Shown: positions 1 to 10,238 of the stretch, piece after piece
Layout of the letters: each line of letters begins with the position of its first letter
Position numbering within the stretch: position 1 is the stretch's first letter
Source: Sulfurovum sp.
Lineage (GTDB): Bacteria; Campylobacterota; Campylobacteria; Campylobacterales; Sulfurovaceae
Assembly (NCBI GenBank): GCA_012329065.1
Contig: JAAXPZ010000024.1
Location: 1 to 64,000, forward strand
Reading direction: 5' to 3'
DNA length: 64,000 bases
Position numbers and translations under genes: made by a program
Notes under the pieces: generated by a model
The model's database searches: none
Told to the model about the DNA's origin: nothing
What the model saw: only the letters and a program-made list of their open reading frames with translations

Positions 1-2
1 TA

Positions 3-1487
3 GCAGATATCAACAATAAATTTAAAAAAATTGTAGCGTTACAGGATAAGGCAATAATCTTTGTTAACAGCACGGGCAATAAAGTAGCAAAACGAAAAAT
101 TCTATCTACTATCAAAGAGGCCAAGAAAAATATAGAAAACTTTTCTTTAGAGAAAGAGCTACCCACCAAGTTGCTTTCGAATACTTTGGTATCTAAAAAA
201 ATGATGAAAAAGCAGTACCATAAGAAATTTGATTATCATGAATATCTACTGGCAAACGGTATCAGGGTTGCGTTTAAACAGATGGATTATAATAAGCGGC
301 GTATAGAGATGAAAGGGTTTAGCGAGGGAGGCATCTCTGTATACGAACTGAATGATTTGAATGACTCTAGGAGTGCTAGTAGATTTGTTAACATATCAGG
401 TGCTGGAGAATTTTCTTCTGTTGATCTTTCAAAAATGCTTTCTGGCAAGCAAGTTAGAGTATCGACTTATATAGGAATGCACAGAGAGATGATCAATACT
501 TCATCAGAAAAGAAAGATATAGAGACTATGTTTGAGCTTCTCTACCTTAAACTAACGCAGCCAAAGATAGATAAGGTTACTGCTGAAAATACAAAACAGA
601 TAATGAAGTACAGTATAAAGCAATCTGAGAGAAACCCAAAAGTAAAATTTGGTAGAGAATTAGCGAGGTTTTACGGAGAGAATCACCCTAGAATTATTTT
701 TGATACAGAAGAGTCTGTTGATGCTCTCAGTCTCGACAAAATGCTCCATATATTTAAGGATCGTTATGCAGATATGAATAGCTTCTCTTTTGTAATGGTG
801 GGAGATCTAGCTCCTGAAAAGATAGAGCCGATGCTAGAGAAATATTTGTCTAATCTCCCAACTCTAGATAGAAACGAAAGTTATGTCGATAGAAAAATGA
901 CTTATAAAAAAGGCAAACATAAATTTGTGCGTTTTTACAATAATCGATATATCTCAAATATCACAATCACTTACAAAAGTAAAATATCTTATAATCTAAA
1001 GACCAGTATGGAGCTGACTGCATTTAGAGGCATCCTGAGTGTTAGGCTGAGAGAATATATCAGAGAAGAAAAGTCTGGTGTTTATGGCGTTAGAGTCAAT
1101 GTTAGACTTGCAAGAGAGCTTGAGGATGAGGCAACTTTTGTTGTCAGCTTCTCTTGTGATCCAAAAAGAAGAGATGAGTTGATTTCATATGTTTATCAAT
1201 TGATAGATGAGATCAAAATCAAAGGTGTAACACAAAAAGAGCTAGATGTATTTTATAAAAAGTTCAAAACCTCTTTTGAGGTTCAAAAAAAGACTCCTAG
1301 ATACTGGATGCAGACATTGTATCGAACATATGCCTATGGAGATAATTTGGAAAATTTACTAGCAGTCGATAACATAGCAAAAGAGATAACAACAAGTGAC
1401 ATAAGTCGCGTAGCCAATCTTCTCATACAAGAAGATATTCTAGAAACACAACTAAATCCAAAAGATAAGGAAAAGGATAGTAAATGA
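3..1487 (+). CDS. M16 family zinc-peptidase-like protein, 3' part only
   Basis: The frame is open from the window edge, so the true start lies upstream; about 494 residues are visible. The visible part matches the C-terminal half of M16 (insulinase/PqqL-type) peptidases. A segment with HPRIIFDTEESVDALSLD and a VMVGDL strand is typical of the first M16 C-terminal domain. A later RLREYIREEKSGVYGV segment is the usual substrate-contact region of the last domain. The HxxEH zinc motif would be in the missing N-terminal part, so activity cannot be judged. The stop overlaps the next start (ATGA), so it is translationally coupled to the yej-type importer. Together they suggest breakdown and import of peptides. 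Family is confident; substrate is unknown. Confidence 0.85.
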   Translation, partial: ADINNKFKKIVALQDKAIIFVNSTGNKVAKRKILSTIKEAKKNIENFSLEKELPTKLLSNTLVSKKMMKKQYHKKFDYHEYLLANGIRVAFKQMDYNKRRIEMKGFSEGGISVYELNDLNDSRSASRFVNISGAGEFSSVDLSKMLSGKQVRVSTYIGMHREMINTSSEKKDIETMFELLYLKLTQPKIDKVTAENTKQIMKYSIKQSERNPKVKFGRELARFYGENHPRIIFDTEESVDALSLDKMLHIFKDRYADMNSFSFVMVGDLAPEKIEPMLEKYLSNLPTLDRNESYVDRKMTYKKGKHKFVRFYNNRYISNITITYKSKISYNLKTSMELTAFRGILSVRLREYIREEKSGVYGVRVNVRLARELEDEATFVVSFSCDPKRRDELISYVYQLIDEIKIKGVTQKELDVFYKKFKTSFEVQKKTPRYWMQTLYRTYAYGDNLENLLAVDNIAKEITTSDISRVANLLIQEDILETQLNPKDKEKDSK

Positions 1488-3259
1488 TAAAATATTTTAT
1501 CATTATTAGTATATTACTAGTTTCTCTTTTTGCTAAAGGAGAACATTATCTAGCTATAGGCTCAACACCAAAATACAAAAAAGGTTTTTCGCATTTTGAG
1601 TATGTCAATCCAAACGCTCCCAAAGGAGGTATGCTTAGACTCGCTAGTTTTGGTACTTTCAATACGCTCAATAGTTTTGTTCTTAAGGGTGCCAAAGCGG
1701 CTGGCTTAAGTCTACTCTATGATACACTGATGGAGTCAAGTGGAGATGAGCCTTTTGTTGCTTATGGTTTGATAGCAAAATCTGTTGAGGTATCAGCAAA
1801 AAATGATTGGGTGATTTTTCGACTCAATGAAAAAGCAAAATTTCATGATAATACACAGGTGACTGCAAAAGATGTCAAATTTTCATTTGATACACTTGTT
1901 TCCAAAGGAACACCTCTATATAAGCGTTACTATCTTGATGTTCAAAAAGCAGAAATAATCGATCCATTGACTATTAAATTTCACTTTAAAACAGATAAAA
2001 ACAGAGAGCTACCTTTTATACTTGGACAGCTGACAGTCATTCCATCCCATTTTTGGGAAGGCAAAGATTTTTTGGACTCCGATGCGGTAGTGCCACTTGG
2101 CTCTGGTCCCTACATGATAGATAAATATAAATATGGCAAATATATATCTTATAAGCTTAATCAAAATTATTGGGCTAAAGACCTTGGCGTCAATAGGGGA
2201 CAATATAATTTTAGTATAGTTAAATATGACTACTACAAGGATCGAAGTGTAGCATTTGAAGCGTTCAAGAGCGGAGAGTTTGACTATCAGCTTGAAAATA
2301 CCGCTAAAAGATGGGCAACGCAGTATGACAGTATAAATTTCAAAAATGGAAATATCATCAAAAAAGAGTTGCCTCATGAAAATGTGGAAGGAATGCAGGG
2401 GCTTGCTTTCAACCTAAGAAAAGCTATTTTTCAAGATATTGCTGTAAGAAAAGCAATCAATTTGGCATTTGATTTTGAGTGGACCAATAAGTACCTTTTT
2501 TATAATCAATATAAAAGACTGGACTCATTTTTTGCAAACTCAGAGCTAAGCTCAAAGGGTCTTCCTGGAAAAGAAGAGCTTGCACTACTAAAGCCGTTTC
2601 AAGATAGATTGCCTAAATCTGTATTTTCTGTACCTTTTACAAGTAGTATTACCAAAGGGGATGGTAATATCAGAAAAGAGCTCCGTGAAGCGATGGATAT
2701 GCTTAGACAAGCAGGCTGGAAATTAAATACAGATAAGCTGATGGAAAAAAATGGAAATGTACTGAAATTTGAAATCCTACTAGGCTCTGCTTCATTTCAA
2801 AAGGTTGTCAACCCCTTTATCAAAAATCTCAAAAAGATTGGCATAGATGCCACTGTTAGGATTATTGATAGGGTTGCTTATGCTAATCGTCTGAAGAGTT
2901 TTGATTTTGATATGATTGTTGCTAGATATAATGTTTCTCTTTCTCCTGGAAATGAGCTTAGGAATTATTGGGGAAGCAAGTCTAAGTATATTAAAGGAAG
3001 TAAAAATTACATAGGCATCGAGTCTGAAGTCATAGATGTACTGATAGAAAAGATTATCACTGCACCTGATAGGACGGCTCTTATCATTGCTGTAAAAGCA
3101 TTAGATAGAGTATTGCTTCACCATCACTATGTGGTACCAAACTGGTATATATCTTCTGATAGGTTAGCATACTGGGATAAATTTGAGCAACCAAGCAAAA
3201 AGCCGAAATACGGAATAGGACTTTTTAGCTGGTGGATCAAGGAGTCTTACAGAAAATGA
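1484..3259 (+). CDS. yejA: YejA-type oligopeptide ABC transporter substrate-binding protein
   Basis: Periplasmic family-5 solute-binding protein of 591 residues, the usual length for YejA. A hydrophobic signal segment covers roughly residues 2-17. The N-terminal [10 protein letters not shown] motif and the following [13 protein letters not shown] region are characteristic of the YejA branch rather than OppA or DppA. It would capture oligopeptides (in enterobacteria also microcin C) and deliver them to the YejBE permease encoded next. It overlaps the M16 peptidase gene by four bases and the yejB-like gene by an ATGA overlap, indicating one operon yejABEF. The peptide range here is not predictable. 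Confidence 0.9.
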   Translation: MIKYFIIISILLVSLFAKGEHYLAIGSTPKYKKGFSHFEYVNPNAPKGGMLRLASFGTFNTLNSFVLKGAKAAGLSLLYDTLMESSGDEPFVAYGLIAKSVEVSAKNDWVIFRLNEKAKFHDNTQVTAKDVKFSFDTLVSKGTPLYKRYYLDVQKAEIIDPLTIKFHFKTDKNRELPFILGQLTVIPSHFWEGKDFLDSDAVVPLGSGPYMIDKYKYGKYISYKLNQNYWAKDLGVNRGQYNFSIVKYDYYKDRSVAFEAFKSGEFDYQLENTAKRWATQYDSINFKNGNIIKKELPHENVEGMQGLAFNLRKAIFQDIAVRKAINLAFDFEWTNKYLFYNQYKRLDSFFANSELSSKGLPGKEELALLKPFQDRLPKSVFSVPFTSSITKGDGNIRKELREAMDMLRQAGWKLNTDKLMEKNGNVLKFEILLGSASFQKVVNPFIKNLKKIGIDATVRIIDRVAYANRLKSFDFDMIVARYNVSLSPGNELRNYWGSKSKYIKGSKNYIGIESEVIDVLIEKIITAPDRTALIIAVKALDRVLLHHHYVVPNWYISSDRLAYWDKFEQPSKKPKYGIGLFSWWIKESYRK

Positions 3260-4353
3260 GTGCATATATATTAAGAAGGCTACTTCTAATTATTCCTACT
3301 CTTCTTGGTATTATGACAATCAATTTTTTTATCGTACAGACTAGCCCTGGAGGACCTGTGGAGAAAATGATCATGGAGCTTAGTGGTGAGCAAGATGGTG
3401 CTCTAGAGAGAATCACAGGGAGCGATCAGGGTGATATGATTGGAAGTAGCACTGATGTTACAGAAAGTGCCTCATCTGCATATATGGGCTCCAAAGGACT
3501 TGACCCAGAGCTGATCAAGGACATCGAAAAACTATATGGTTTTGATAAGCCTATATGGGAGCGATATGTTATGATGTTAAAAAGCTATATTACTTTTGAT
3601 TTTGGAGATAGTTTTTTTAGAAATACCTCTGTTATAGAATTGATAAAAGAGAAGCTTCCTGTATCTATATCATTGGGAATATGGTCAACGCTGATTATAT
3701 ATTTTGTATCTATACCACTAGGTATCCGAAAGGCACTTAGGCACGGCAGTAAATTTGATATCTATACATCAACGGCAATTATTATTGGCACTGCAATTCC
3801 TGGGTTTTTGTTTGCAATTCTACTAGTCATTCTTTTTTCTGGGGGAAATTATCTGGATTGGTTTCCGCTTAGAGGATTGACTAGTGATGGCTTTGAGTCC
3901 ATGGCTTGGCATGAGCAGATACTTGACTATGTCTGGCACTTGGCATTGCCCATTACTGCGATGGTAATCGGAGGCTTCGCTACACTTACGATGCTTACAA
4001 AAAACTCTTTTTTAGATGAGATATCCAAACAATATGTAATCACTGCCAAAGCAAAAGGACTGAACGACAAGCAAGTACTCTATGGTCATGTATTTAGAAA
4101 CGCTATGCTGATTATTATATCAGGCTTCCCTGCGGCATTCATAGGCATGTTTTTTACTGGCTCTTTGCTGATAGAGGTCATCTTTTCACTCGATGGTATA
4201 GGCTTATTGGGCTTTGAGGCTACTGTATATAGAGATTATCCTGTCATGTTTGCTACGCTTTATATTTTTACTCTGATGGGGCTTGTGATTTCTTTGATTT
4301 CGGATCTGGTTTATACTTGGGTAGATCCACGAATTACTTTTGAGAGAGCCTGA
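3256..4353 (+). CDS. yejB: YejB-type ABC transporter permease
   Basis: Inner-membrane permease of the oligopeptide ABC transporter. The start is taken as the ATG at 3256, which overlaps the yejA stop as ATGA; an in-frame GTG at 3232 would add eight residues with no better ribosome site. The protein begins with the [16 protein letters not shown] transmembrane segment typical of DppB/YejB. It has a long hydrophilic periplasmic loop (about residues 45-85) characteristic of YejB. Further helices carry a binding-protein-dependent permease EAA-like loop around [22 protein letters not shown]. It should pair with the product of the next gene. Confidence 0.9.
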   Translation: MSAYILRRLLLIIPTLLGIMTINFFIVQTSPGGPVEKMIMELSGEQDGALERITGSDQGDMIGSSTDVTESASSAYMGSKGLDPELIKDIEKLYGFDKPIWERYVMMLKSYITFDFGDSFFRNTSVIELIKEKLPVSISLGIWSTLIIYFVSIPLGIRKALRHGSKFDIYTSTAIIIGTAIPGFLFAILLVILFSGGNYLDWFPLRGLTSDGFESMAWHEQILDYVWHLALPITAMVIGGFATLTMLTKNSFLDEISKQYVITAKAKGLNDKQVLYGHVFRNAMLIIISGFPAAFIGMFFTGSLLIEVIFSLDGIGLLGFEATVYRDYPVMFATLYIFTLMGLVISLISDLVYTWVDPRITFERA

Positions 4354-4355
4354 AG

Positions 4356-5387
4356 ATGCAAGAAGTTAGCAAAAAGAGAATAGCTGTTTTTAAAGCAAAC
4401 AAAAGAGGATATTGGTCTTTGTGGATATTTTCTTTTCTTTTTATTGTTTCTCTCTTTTCAGAATTTATTGCCAATGACAAGCCTCTATTTATCTCTTACA
4501 AAGGTGCTTATCATTTCCCTGTATTTAAAAGCTATTCCGAGAAAGTATTTGGGGGAGATTTTGAGAGCGAGGCAGACTATAGGGATCCGTATGTGCAAAC
4601 CCTGATTGAGAAAAATGGCTTTATGATATGGCCATTCATAAAGTATAGTTATCACACAATCAAAATGGATAGTAGCCTATCTTTTCCTTCTCCTGCGAGC
4701 AGTGAAAATATCTTAGGTACAGATGATCAAGGAAGAGATGTTTTTGCTAGAGTTTTATATGGATTTAGAATATCAGTATTGTTCGGTCTGGCTCTGACTA
4801 TTCTCTCTTCGATGATTGGCGTAGTGGCAGGAGCGATGCAGGGATACTATGGAGGCAAAGTAGATCTATATGGGCAGAGATTCATAGAGATCTGGTCTGG
4901 ACTACCTACACTTTACCTTTTGATTATCCTTGCAAACTATATACAGCCTACTTTTTGGTGGCTATTGGGGCTACTTCTGCTTTTTTCTTGGACTGGACTG
5001 GTTGGTTTGGTCAGGGCAGAGTTTCTCAGAGCTAGGAACTTTGAATATATCAAAGCTGCCAGAGCACTTGGGCAGAGTGACCGCATGATAATGTTTAGGC
5101 ATATATTGCCAAATGCACTAGTGGCGACAGTTACCTTTATGCCTTTTATCCTCAGTGGGAGCATCACAACACTAACTTCTCTTGATTTTTTGGGATTTGG
5201 TCTGCCTGCTGGAAGTCCTAGTTTGGGTGAGCTACTAGCACAAGGAAAAGAAAATATTCAAGCACCTTGGCTTGGCATTTCTGCTTTTGTAGTGCTTTCT
5301 GTGCTTTTGAGTCTTTTAGTTTTTATTGGTGAGGCGTTTAGGGATGCCATGGATCCAAATATTGCACAAAGCATGGAGATAAAATAA
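4356..5387 (+). CDS. yejE: YejE-type ABC transporter permease
   Basis: Second inner-membrane permease of the importer, 343 residues. After the first helix comes a periplasmic stretch with NDKPLFISYKGAYHFPVF, typical of YejE. A GTDDQGRDVFARVLYGFRIS segment, diagnostic of the DppC/OppC class, precedes the core helices. The EAA loop is visible as EYIKAARALGQSDRMIMFRHILPNA. The gene follows yejB by two bases and its stop shares a base with the start of the ATPase gene (TAATG), so all four subunits are probably made in fixed ratio. Confidence 0.9.
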   Translation: MQEVSKKRIAVFKANKRGYWSLWIFSFLFIVSLFSEFIANDKPLFISYKGAYHFPVFKSYSEKVFGGDFESEADYRDPYVQTLIEKNGFMIWPFIKYSYHTIKMDSSLSFPSPASSENILGTDDQGRDVFARVLYGFRISVLFGLALTILSSMIGVVAGAMQGYYGGKVDLYGQRFIEIWSGLPTLYLLIILANYIQPTFWWLLGLLLLFSWTGLVGLVRAEFLRARNFEYIKAARALGQSDRMIMFRHILPNALVATVTFMPFILSGSITTLTSLDFLGFGLPAGSPSLGELLAQGKENIQAPWLGISAFVVLSVLLSLLVFIGEAFRDAMDPNIAQSMEIK

Positions 5388-6958
5388 TGCTTAAGATTAG
5401 AAATTTCTCTCTGCGTATAGGTAAAAAACAGATTTTAGATAAAGTAGATTTGGATATCGAAGAATCACAAATGGTCGCTCTTGTTGGTGAGAGCGGTAGC
5501 GGAAAATCTATTTTAGCACAGAGTATATTGCGTTTATTGTCTAAAAATATAGGCTTTAAAGCTGACGGCTCTATTTGTTTTCTTGAGCAAGAGATATATA
5601 ATATGAGCCAAGCAGAGCTATTGGGTCTGAGAGGCAACGATATCTCTATGGTCTTTCAGGAGCCAATGAGTGCGTTAAATCCACTCCATACTATCTATAA
5701 GCAAGTTACAGAAGCCATAGAGATACATCAGCCAAACTCTAAAAATAGACTGAAGGAGCAGTTTGATTTGTTGATGGAAAAGGTAGAGCTATATAGAGAT
5801 GGCTTAAGTAAGCAGATTGCAAATGCCTATCCACATGAGCTTAGTGGCGGACAAAGACAACGAGTGACTATCGCTATCGCTATCGCCAATAGCCCTAAAC
5901 TTTTGATAGCAGATGAGCCTACCACTGCACTTGATGTGACTATTCAGCAACAGATTTTGACTTTGCTAAAAAAACTGCAAGAAGAAGAGCAGATGTCGGT
6001 GTTGCTCATCACTCATGATTTGGCAGTTGTGAAAAAATATTCTGACTATACCTTCGTGATGCATCAAGGAAAAATAGTAGAACACAATACTACTTTATCA
6101 CTCTTAAATAGTCCGAAACATCCATATACCAAGCTTCTACTTGATGTCGTTCCAAATAGATATCGATATCATGAGAAAAATAAAGAAATAGCATTAAAGG
6201 TTTCAGATCTGAGTGTTAAATTCCCCATTAAAAAAGGTATTTTCAAACGGATTATAGATTATTTTATTGCTGTTGATGATGTAAGTTTTGACATCTATGA
6301 GGGTGAGTCTTTTGGTGTTATTGGAGAGAGCGGTAGTGGTAAATCTACTCTTGCAGCAGGAATACTAAGACTAACAAATGCTACAGGCGACATTGAGCTT
6401 TTTGGAGAAGATATTTTAAGTTTGGATAAGAGATCATTGAGAAAACGCAGAGCAGATATGCAGATTGTTTTTCAAGATCCATTTAACAGCCTAAACCCAA
6501 GACTTAGTGTTTATTCGATCATATCTGAGGGACTTGACATACATACTAATCTCAGCAAAGAGCAGAAGCAACAGATGGTAAGAGAAATACTACAAGAGGT
6601 CGATATGCCTCAAGATAGTATTCATAGATATCCACATGAGTTTAGCGGTGGGCAGAGGCAGAGGATCGCAGTTGCTAGAGCATTGATACTGAAGCCCAAG
6701 CTACTCATCCTAGATGAGCCTACATCCGCTCTAGATAGACAAGTTCAGTTTGCACTTTTGGAGCTACTCAAAAAATTACAAAAAAAGTTTAACCTGACCT
6801 ATATCTTTATTTCTCATGATCTCAAAGTCATCCAAAATATATGTAACAAAGTTGCTGTAATGAAGGATGGTAGGATTGTAGAGCAAGGGAAAACTGACGA
6901 AACTTTTAGAGCGGCAAAACATCCTTACACCAAAGAGCTAATGAGTGCCTCAATTTAA
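5387..6958 (+). CDS. yejF: YejF-type ABC transporter ATPase with two nucleotide-binding domains
   Basis: Cytoplasmic energising subunit, 523 residues, containing two complete ABC domains as in YejF. Domain 1 has Walker A GESGSGKS near residue 35, signature LSGGQRQR and Walker B LLIADEP. Domain 2 has Walker A GESGSGKS near residue 310, signature FSGGQRQR and Walker B LLILDEP. H-loops (ITHDL, ISHDL) are present in both. It closes the M16-yejABEF operon. The A+T-rich region just after it holds a Fur-box-like dyad belonging to the next operon. Confidence 0.92.
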   Translation: MLKIRNFSLRIGKKQILDKVDLDIEESQMVALVGESGSGKSILAQSILRLLSKNIGFKADGSICFLEQEIYNMSQAELLGLRGNDISMVFQEPMSALNPLHTIYKQVTEAIEIHQPNSKNRLKEQFDLLMEKVELYRDGLSKQIANAYPHELSGGQRQRVTIAIAIANSPKLLIADEPTTALDVTIQQQILTLLKKLQEEEQMSVLLITHDLAVVKKYSDYTFVMHQGKIVEHNTTLSLLNSPKHPYTKLLLDVVPNRYRYHEKNKEIALKVSDLSVKFPIKKGIFKRIIDYFIAVDDVSFDIYEGESFGVIGESGSGKSTLAAGILRLTNATGDIELFGEDILSLDKRSLRKRRADMQIVFQDPFNSLNPRLSVYSIISEGLDIHTNLSKEQKQQMVREILQEVDMPQDSIHRYPHEFSGGQRQRIAVARALILKPKLLILDEPTSALDRQVQFALLELLKKLQKKFNLTYIFISHDLKVIQNICNKVAVMKDGRIVEQGKTDETFRAAKHPYTKELMSASI

Positions 6959-6960
6959 TA

Positions 6961-6980
6961 TAATAATAATGATTATTAAG
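6961..6980. promoter_or_regulatory. Fur-box-like dyad upstream of the metal-chelate ABC operon
   Basis: The sequence TAATAATAATGATTATTA is close to a palindrome and resembles the A+T-rich Fur operator (GATAATGATAATCATTATC). It lies about 90 bases before the start at 7072. If real, it would repress the binding-protein operon under iron sufficiency. This is a visual match only. Confidence 0.5.
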
Positions 6981-7071
6981 ACATTTATAATATTCTATCG
7001 GTTATTATAGTCTCAGTAAAGTTTCTAAAATCTAACTACACTTTACAATCAAATAATATTAAGGAGAATAG

Positions 7072-8733
7072 ATGAAGAAATTTATCAATATGCTTACTGT
7101 GACTATTGCTATGATTGCTTTAGTTGCATCAACCGCTTCAGCTGACAAGCTAGCAGGTATCATAAGTGCCAAGGACAACAAGGGGCCAAAAACTGCCAAA
7201 CATTTGAAGCTGGGTATATGGAACACAGCAGGAAATGTAACTACATATACTATAGGAAATAGTTGGAATGATTGGATGCTTTGGCTTGTATTTGACAAGC
7301 TGGTAGAGCCGTCTCCGTATGTAGGGCAAGCGGAGAATTGGCTGGCAACAAAGATTGAACAAAAGAGTGATGATGCTAGGGTTTGGGAGATAACTCTCAG
7401 AGAGGGAGTTAAGTGGCATGATGGCTCAGAGTTTACTGCTGAGGATGTAGCATTTACCTTTAATTATTATCGTGAAGGTCCACCAAACAGATGGACACAC
7501 CATGCATCATCTGTACCGAGGATAGAGGGTGTGGAGATACTTAACAAATACAAGGTTCGTTTAACATCAGTGAAGCCTATGCCAAACTTTGACAAAGTAA
7601 CAGCAGCAGATATCCCAATGATACAGAAAAAGCAGTGGGAGAATGTAAAAAAGCCAAGACAGTTCAAAGGACTTGGCATAGGTACTGGCCCTTATATATT
7701 GGTGGACTATAAGGCAGATGAGTACTATAAATTTAAGGCGAACAAAAACTATTGGCAGGGTAAGCCACTCGTTGACGAGCTAACTCTAATCATGATAAAA
7801 AATCCACAGACTATGTTTACCGCACTTCGTACAGGTGAGATTGATGGAGCTGCAAGATCTCTACCGCCAGAGCTAGTAAAACAGTGGAAGAGTGATCCTA
7901 GTATAGAGCTTGCAAAAGCACCGAGTCTTTGGGGTGTATGGCTAGATATCAACACAGGCACAAAACCATTTGACAATCTTGAGCTACGCCAAGCTATATC
8001 GTTGGCTATTGACCCAGAACCTATGCTAAAGAGAATAATGTTAGATATGGGCAAATCTGGCTCGACAGGCTGGCCTCATGTGGATAGTTTCTGGACTAGA
8101 CCTGATGCAAAAGTTGACTATGATCCTGCTCGTGCAAAAACAATGCTAGACAAACTCGGCTTTGTAGACAAGGATGGTGACGGTTTTAGAGAAGCAGCAG
8201 ATGGATCCAAGATCAACTGGGATATGGTAGTGGCAACGAACCGACCATTGCAAATCCGTGCTATAGAAATGGTAGTTAAGCAGCTAGCAGAAGTTGGACT
8301 CAAAGGTACAATCCGTACACTAGATCCTGCTTCTTTTTCTGGACTATGGAGATCTCGCAAGTTTGATATGCGTGTAGCAGATATCACACCACATGGGATT
8401 GCTGACCAAGATATGCTGATTATACTGTATAAAGGTGACAACAAAAGAGCACTTGTCAAAGATAAGGCAAAAGCAGAGATAGTTTCTCGATGGCTTGATG
8501 CAGACACAAGAGAGAAGAGACTCAAAGTTAGCTTTGAGCTTCAAGACTATCAAAACAAGTATCCAAACAGGATCATGCTTTGGTACCCAGATGGAATCTT
8601 TGCTTACAACTGGAAAGCATATGACAATTATGTATCATCAGCAGGCTACGGAATTTTTCATAAATATTCTTTTTTGCCAAGCAAGAGTAGAGAAGGCACA
8701 TCAGAGTCGATTCAAAATAAGATAGACTACTAA
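7072..8733 (+). CDS. Family-5 ABC transporter substrate-binding protein (metal or chelate import candidate)
   Basis: 553-residue periplasmic binding protein with a clear signal peptide ending near ASTASA (residues 19-24) and a good ribosome site (AAGGAGAA). Family-5 hallmarks are WEITLREGVKWHDGSEFTA, VAFTFNYY and GTGPYILVDY. Family 5 includes OppA/DppA but also NikA and CntA, which bind nickel or metal-opine complexes. The downstream HupE/UreJ and DUF364 genes make metal or metallophore import more likely than peptide import here. That is inference; the ligand cannot be read from the sequence. First gene of an operon running to about 15242. Confidence 0.85.
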   Translation: MKKFINMLTVTIAMIALVASTASADKLAGIISAKDNKGPKTAKHLKLGIWNTAGNVTTYTIGNSWNDWMLWLVFDKLVEPSPYVGQAENWLATKIEQKSDDARVWEITLREGVKWHDGSEFTAEDVAFTFNYYREGPPNRWTHHASSVPRIEGVEILNKYKVRLTSVKPMPNFDKVTAADIPMIQKKQWENVKKPRQFKGLGIGTGPYILVDYKADEYYKFKANKNYWQGKPLVDELTLIMIKNPQTMFTALRTGEIDGAARSLPPELVKQWKSDPSIELAKAPSLWGVWLDINTGTKPFDNLELRQAISLAIDPEPMLKRIMLDMGKSGSTGWPHVDSFWTRPDAKVDYDPARAKTMLDKLGFVDKDGDGFREAADGSKINWDMVVATNRPLQIRAIEMVVKQLAEVGLKGTIRTLDPASFSGLWRSRKFDMRVADITPHGIADQDMLIILYKGDNKRALVKDKAKAEIVSRWLDADTREKRLKVSFELQDYQNKYPNRIMLWYPDGIFAYNWKAYDNYVSSAGYGIFHKYSFLPSKSREGTSESIQNKIDY

Positions 8734-8754
8734 GTGCATGAAGGGAGTAGACCA

Positions 8755-9258
8755 ATGCTAACAGTACTTGATCATGGCAGAGAATATAGTTTTACTTTTG
8801 AGGAGATGCTGAAATACCATGGACCCATTGCTCCTGGTGGTGTTGCTCATGCTTATAAAGTAATGGAGCGAGCTTTTGCACACCTCTGCCCAAACACTCC
8901 TCCATCTCGTCATGATATCCGCATAGAGACAAGCTTTGGCGGGCCTGGAGCCAGAGATGCATTTGAAGTGATTACTAGGGCAGTGACAAGTGAGCGATAC
9001 ATTGTTGATAAAAAGTTTGCTAAGCCCTTTGTCAATTTTGGATACCGAAGTCGCTATATTTTTCGTCTATTTTATGGTGAGGATATGGTCACTCTTATGC
9101 TTAGAGAAGGTATGGTTCGTGAAGAGTTTTTGGCTCTTGGTGCTAAAAAAGATAGATCTGCTGATGAGAATATACATCTAGCTTGGCTAAAAGAAGAGAT
9201 GACAGCACGACTGATGAGTCATCACGCAAGTGCAGTTTATGATATAGTTGAGAGCTGA
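8755..9258 (+). CDS. FmdE-like domain protein lacking the usual cysteines
   Basis: About 167 residues, soluble, no signal peptide. ATG 8755 is chosen because GAAGGGAG lies at the right distance before it; an in-frame GTG at 8734 has no such site. The pattern YHGPIAPGGVAHAYKVMERA followed by FGGPGARDAFEVITRA resembles the FmdE/FwdE family (FHGHxCPG... DAI/F...). The family cysteines are absent: the CPG motif reads APG and the later zinc-finger part is missing. It sits inside an ABC transporter operon between binding protein and permease. A role in handling a metal or ligand after import is possible but unproven. The family call is by pattern only. Confidence 0.5.
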   Translation: MLTVLDHGREYSFTFEEMLKYHGPIAPGGVAHAYKVMERAFAHLCPNTPPSRHDIRIETSFGGPGARDAFEVITRAVTSERYIVDKKFAKPFVNFGYRSRYIFRLFYGEDMVTLMLREGMVREEFLALGAKKDRSADENIHLAWLKEEMTARLMSHHASAVYDIVES

Positions 9259-10234
9259 TTTGCTCTATTACATTAGACTTTTTTTACAATATGCAATAAC
9301 CCTACTTGCGGCACTTACTATAAATTTTATCCTGCCTCGTTTGGCTCCAGGAGAGCCAATCAATGCAATTTTACCTGAAGATGCAATAGAGAGCATGTCG
9401 GAAAATCAGTTGCAAAGAGTACTTGCTGATTATGGTCTCGATCTTCCGATATTTGAGCAGTATTGGAACTATATCACTGGTATTTTTTCTGGCGACTTTG
9501 GTATATCTGTTGCTCTTGGACAGCCTGTCTGGGATTCTCTCATAGAGAGACTGCCATGGACGCTATTACTCATGGGAACTGCTTTATTAATATCTACTAT
9601 TATCGGCGTTAGTTTAGGTGTGATCTCAGCATGGAAACGAGGCAACATAGCAGATGCATCTATCACTGGAATAGTGCTCTTTATTGGTTCTTTGCCTCCT
9701 TTTTGGTTAGCTATGATGCTTATCGTACTCTTTGCTACTAACTTAGGTTGGTTGCCAGCGTTTGGTGCCTATCCTATAGGGGTGGCTACGGGGAGTATGG
9801 AGTGGTATACAGAAGTAGGCAAAAGGCTTCTCATGCCAGCAGGCGCATTAGCTTTGGTGCATGGTGCTACAGTGTTGCTGATTGCTAGATCCTCCATGCT
9901 TATGTCTCTAGATCAGGACTATATTATGTTTGCCAGAGCTAAAGGATTACCCCAAAGACAGATATTTTTCAAACATGCTTTTAGAAATGCGTTGCTTCCT
10001 CTTTATACTAATGTAATGATGGGTATAGGTGGACTAATTGGAGGAGCTTTGGTAATAGAGACAGTGTTTGCATATCCAGGACTAGGTAGCTTGATAGTCA
10101 CAGGTGTGAGCTCTAGAGATTATAATTTACTACAAGGTATATTTGTCTTTGCAACAGTTTCTGTGATTGCAGCCAATTTTTTAGCCGACTTATTTTACCC
10201 GCTTATTGACCCAAGAACTAGAAAAGGCAATTGA
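9248..10234 (+). CDS. DppB/NikB-type ABC transporter permease
   Basis: Integral membrane permease of about 328 residues. It has the first-helix pattern ending NFILPRLAPGEPINAI, the loop LADYGLDLPIFEQYWNYITGIFSGDFGIS, and the EAA loop YIMFARAKGLPQRQIFFKHAFRNALLP, all typical of DppB-class permeases. No ATG is available near the start. TTG 9248, overlapping the previous stop, or TTG 9260 just after it are the candidates, so the N-terminus is uncertain by four residues. Its partner permease is fused to the ATPases in the next gene. Confidence 0.88.
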   Translation: MRADLLYYIRLFLQYAITLLAALTINFILPRLAPGEPINAILPEDAIESMSENQLQRVLADYGLDLPIFEQYWNYITGIFSGDFGISVALGQPVWDSLIERLPWTLLLMGTALLISTIIGVSLGVISAWKRGNIADASITGIVLFIGSLPPFWLAMMLIVLFATNLGWLPAFGAYPIGVATGSMEWYTEVGKRLLMPAGALALVHGATVLLIARSSMLMSLDQDYIMFARAKGLPQRQIFFKHAFRNALLPLYTNVMMGIGGLIGGALVIETVFAYPGLGSLIVTGVSSRDYNLLQGIFVFATVSVIAANFLADLFYPLIDPRTRKGN

Positions 10235-10238
10235 AGTG

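Noticed and set aside
8118-8525. Minus-strand ORF opposite the binding protein
   Set aside because: Shadow of the real coding frame; no ribosome site and no recognisable domain.
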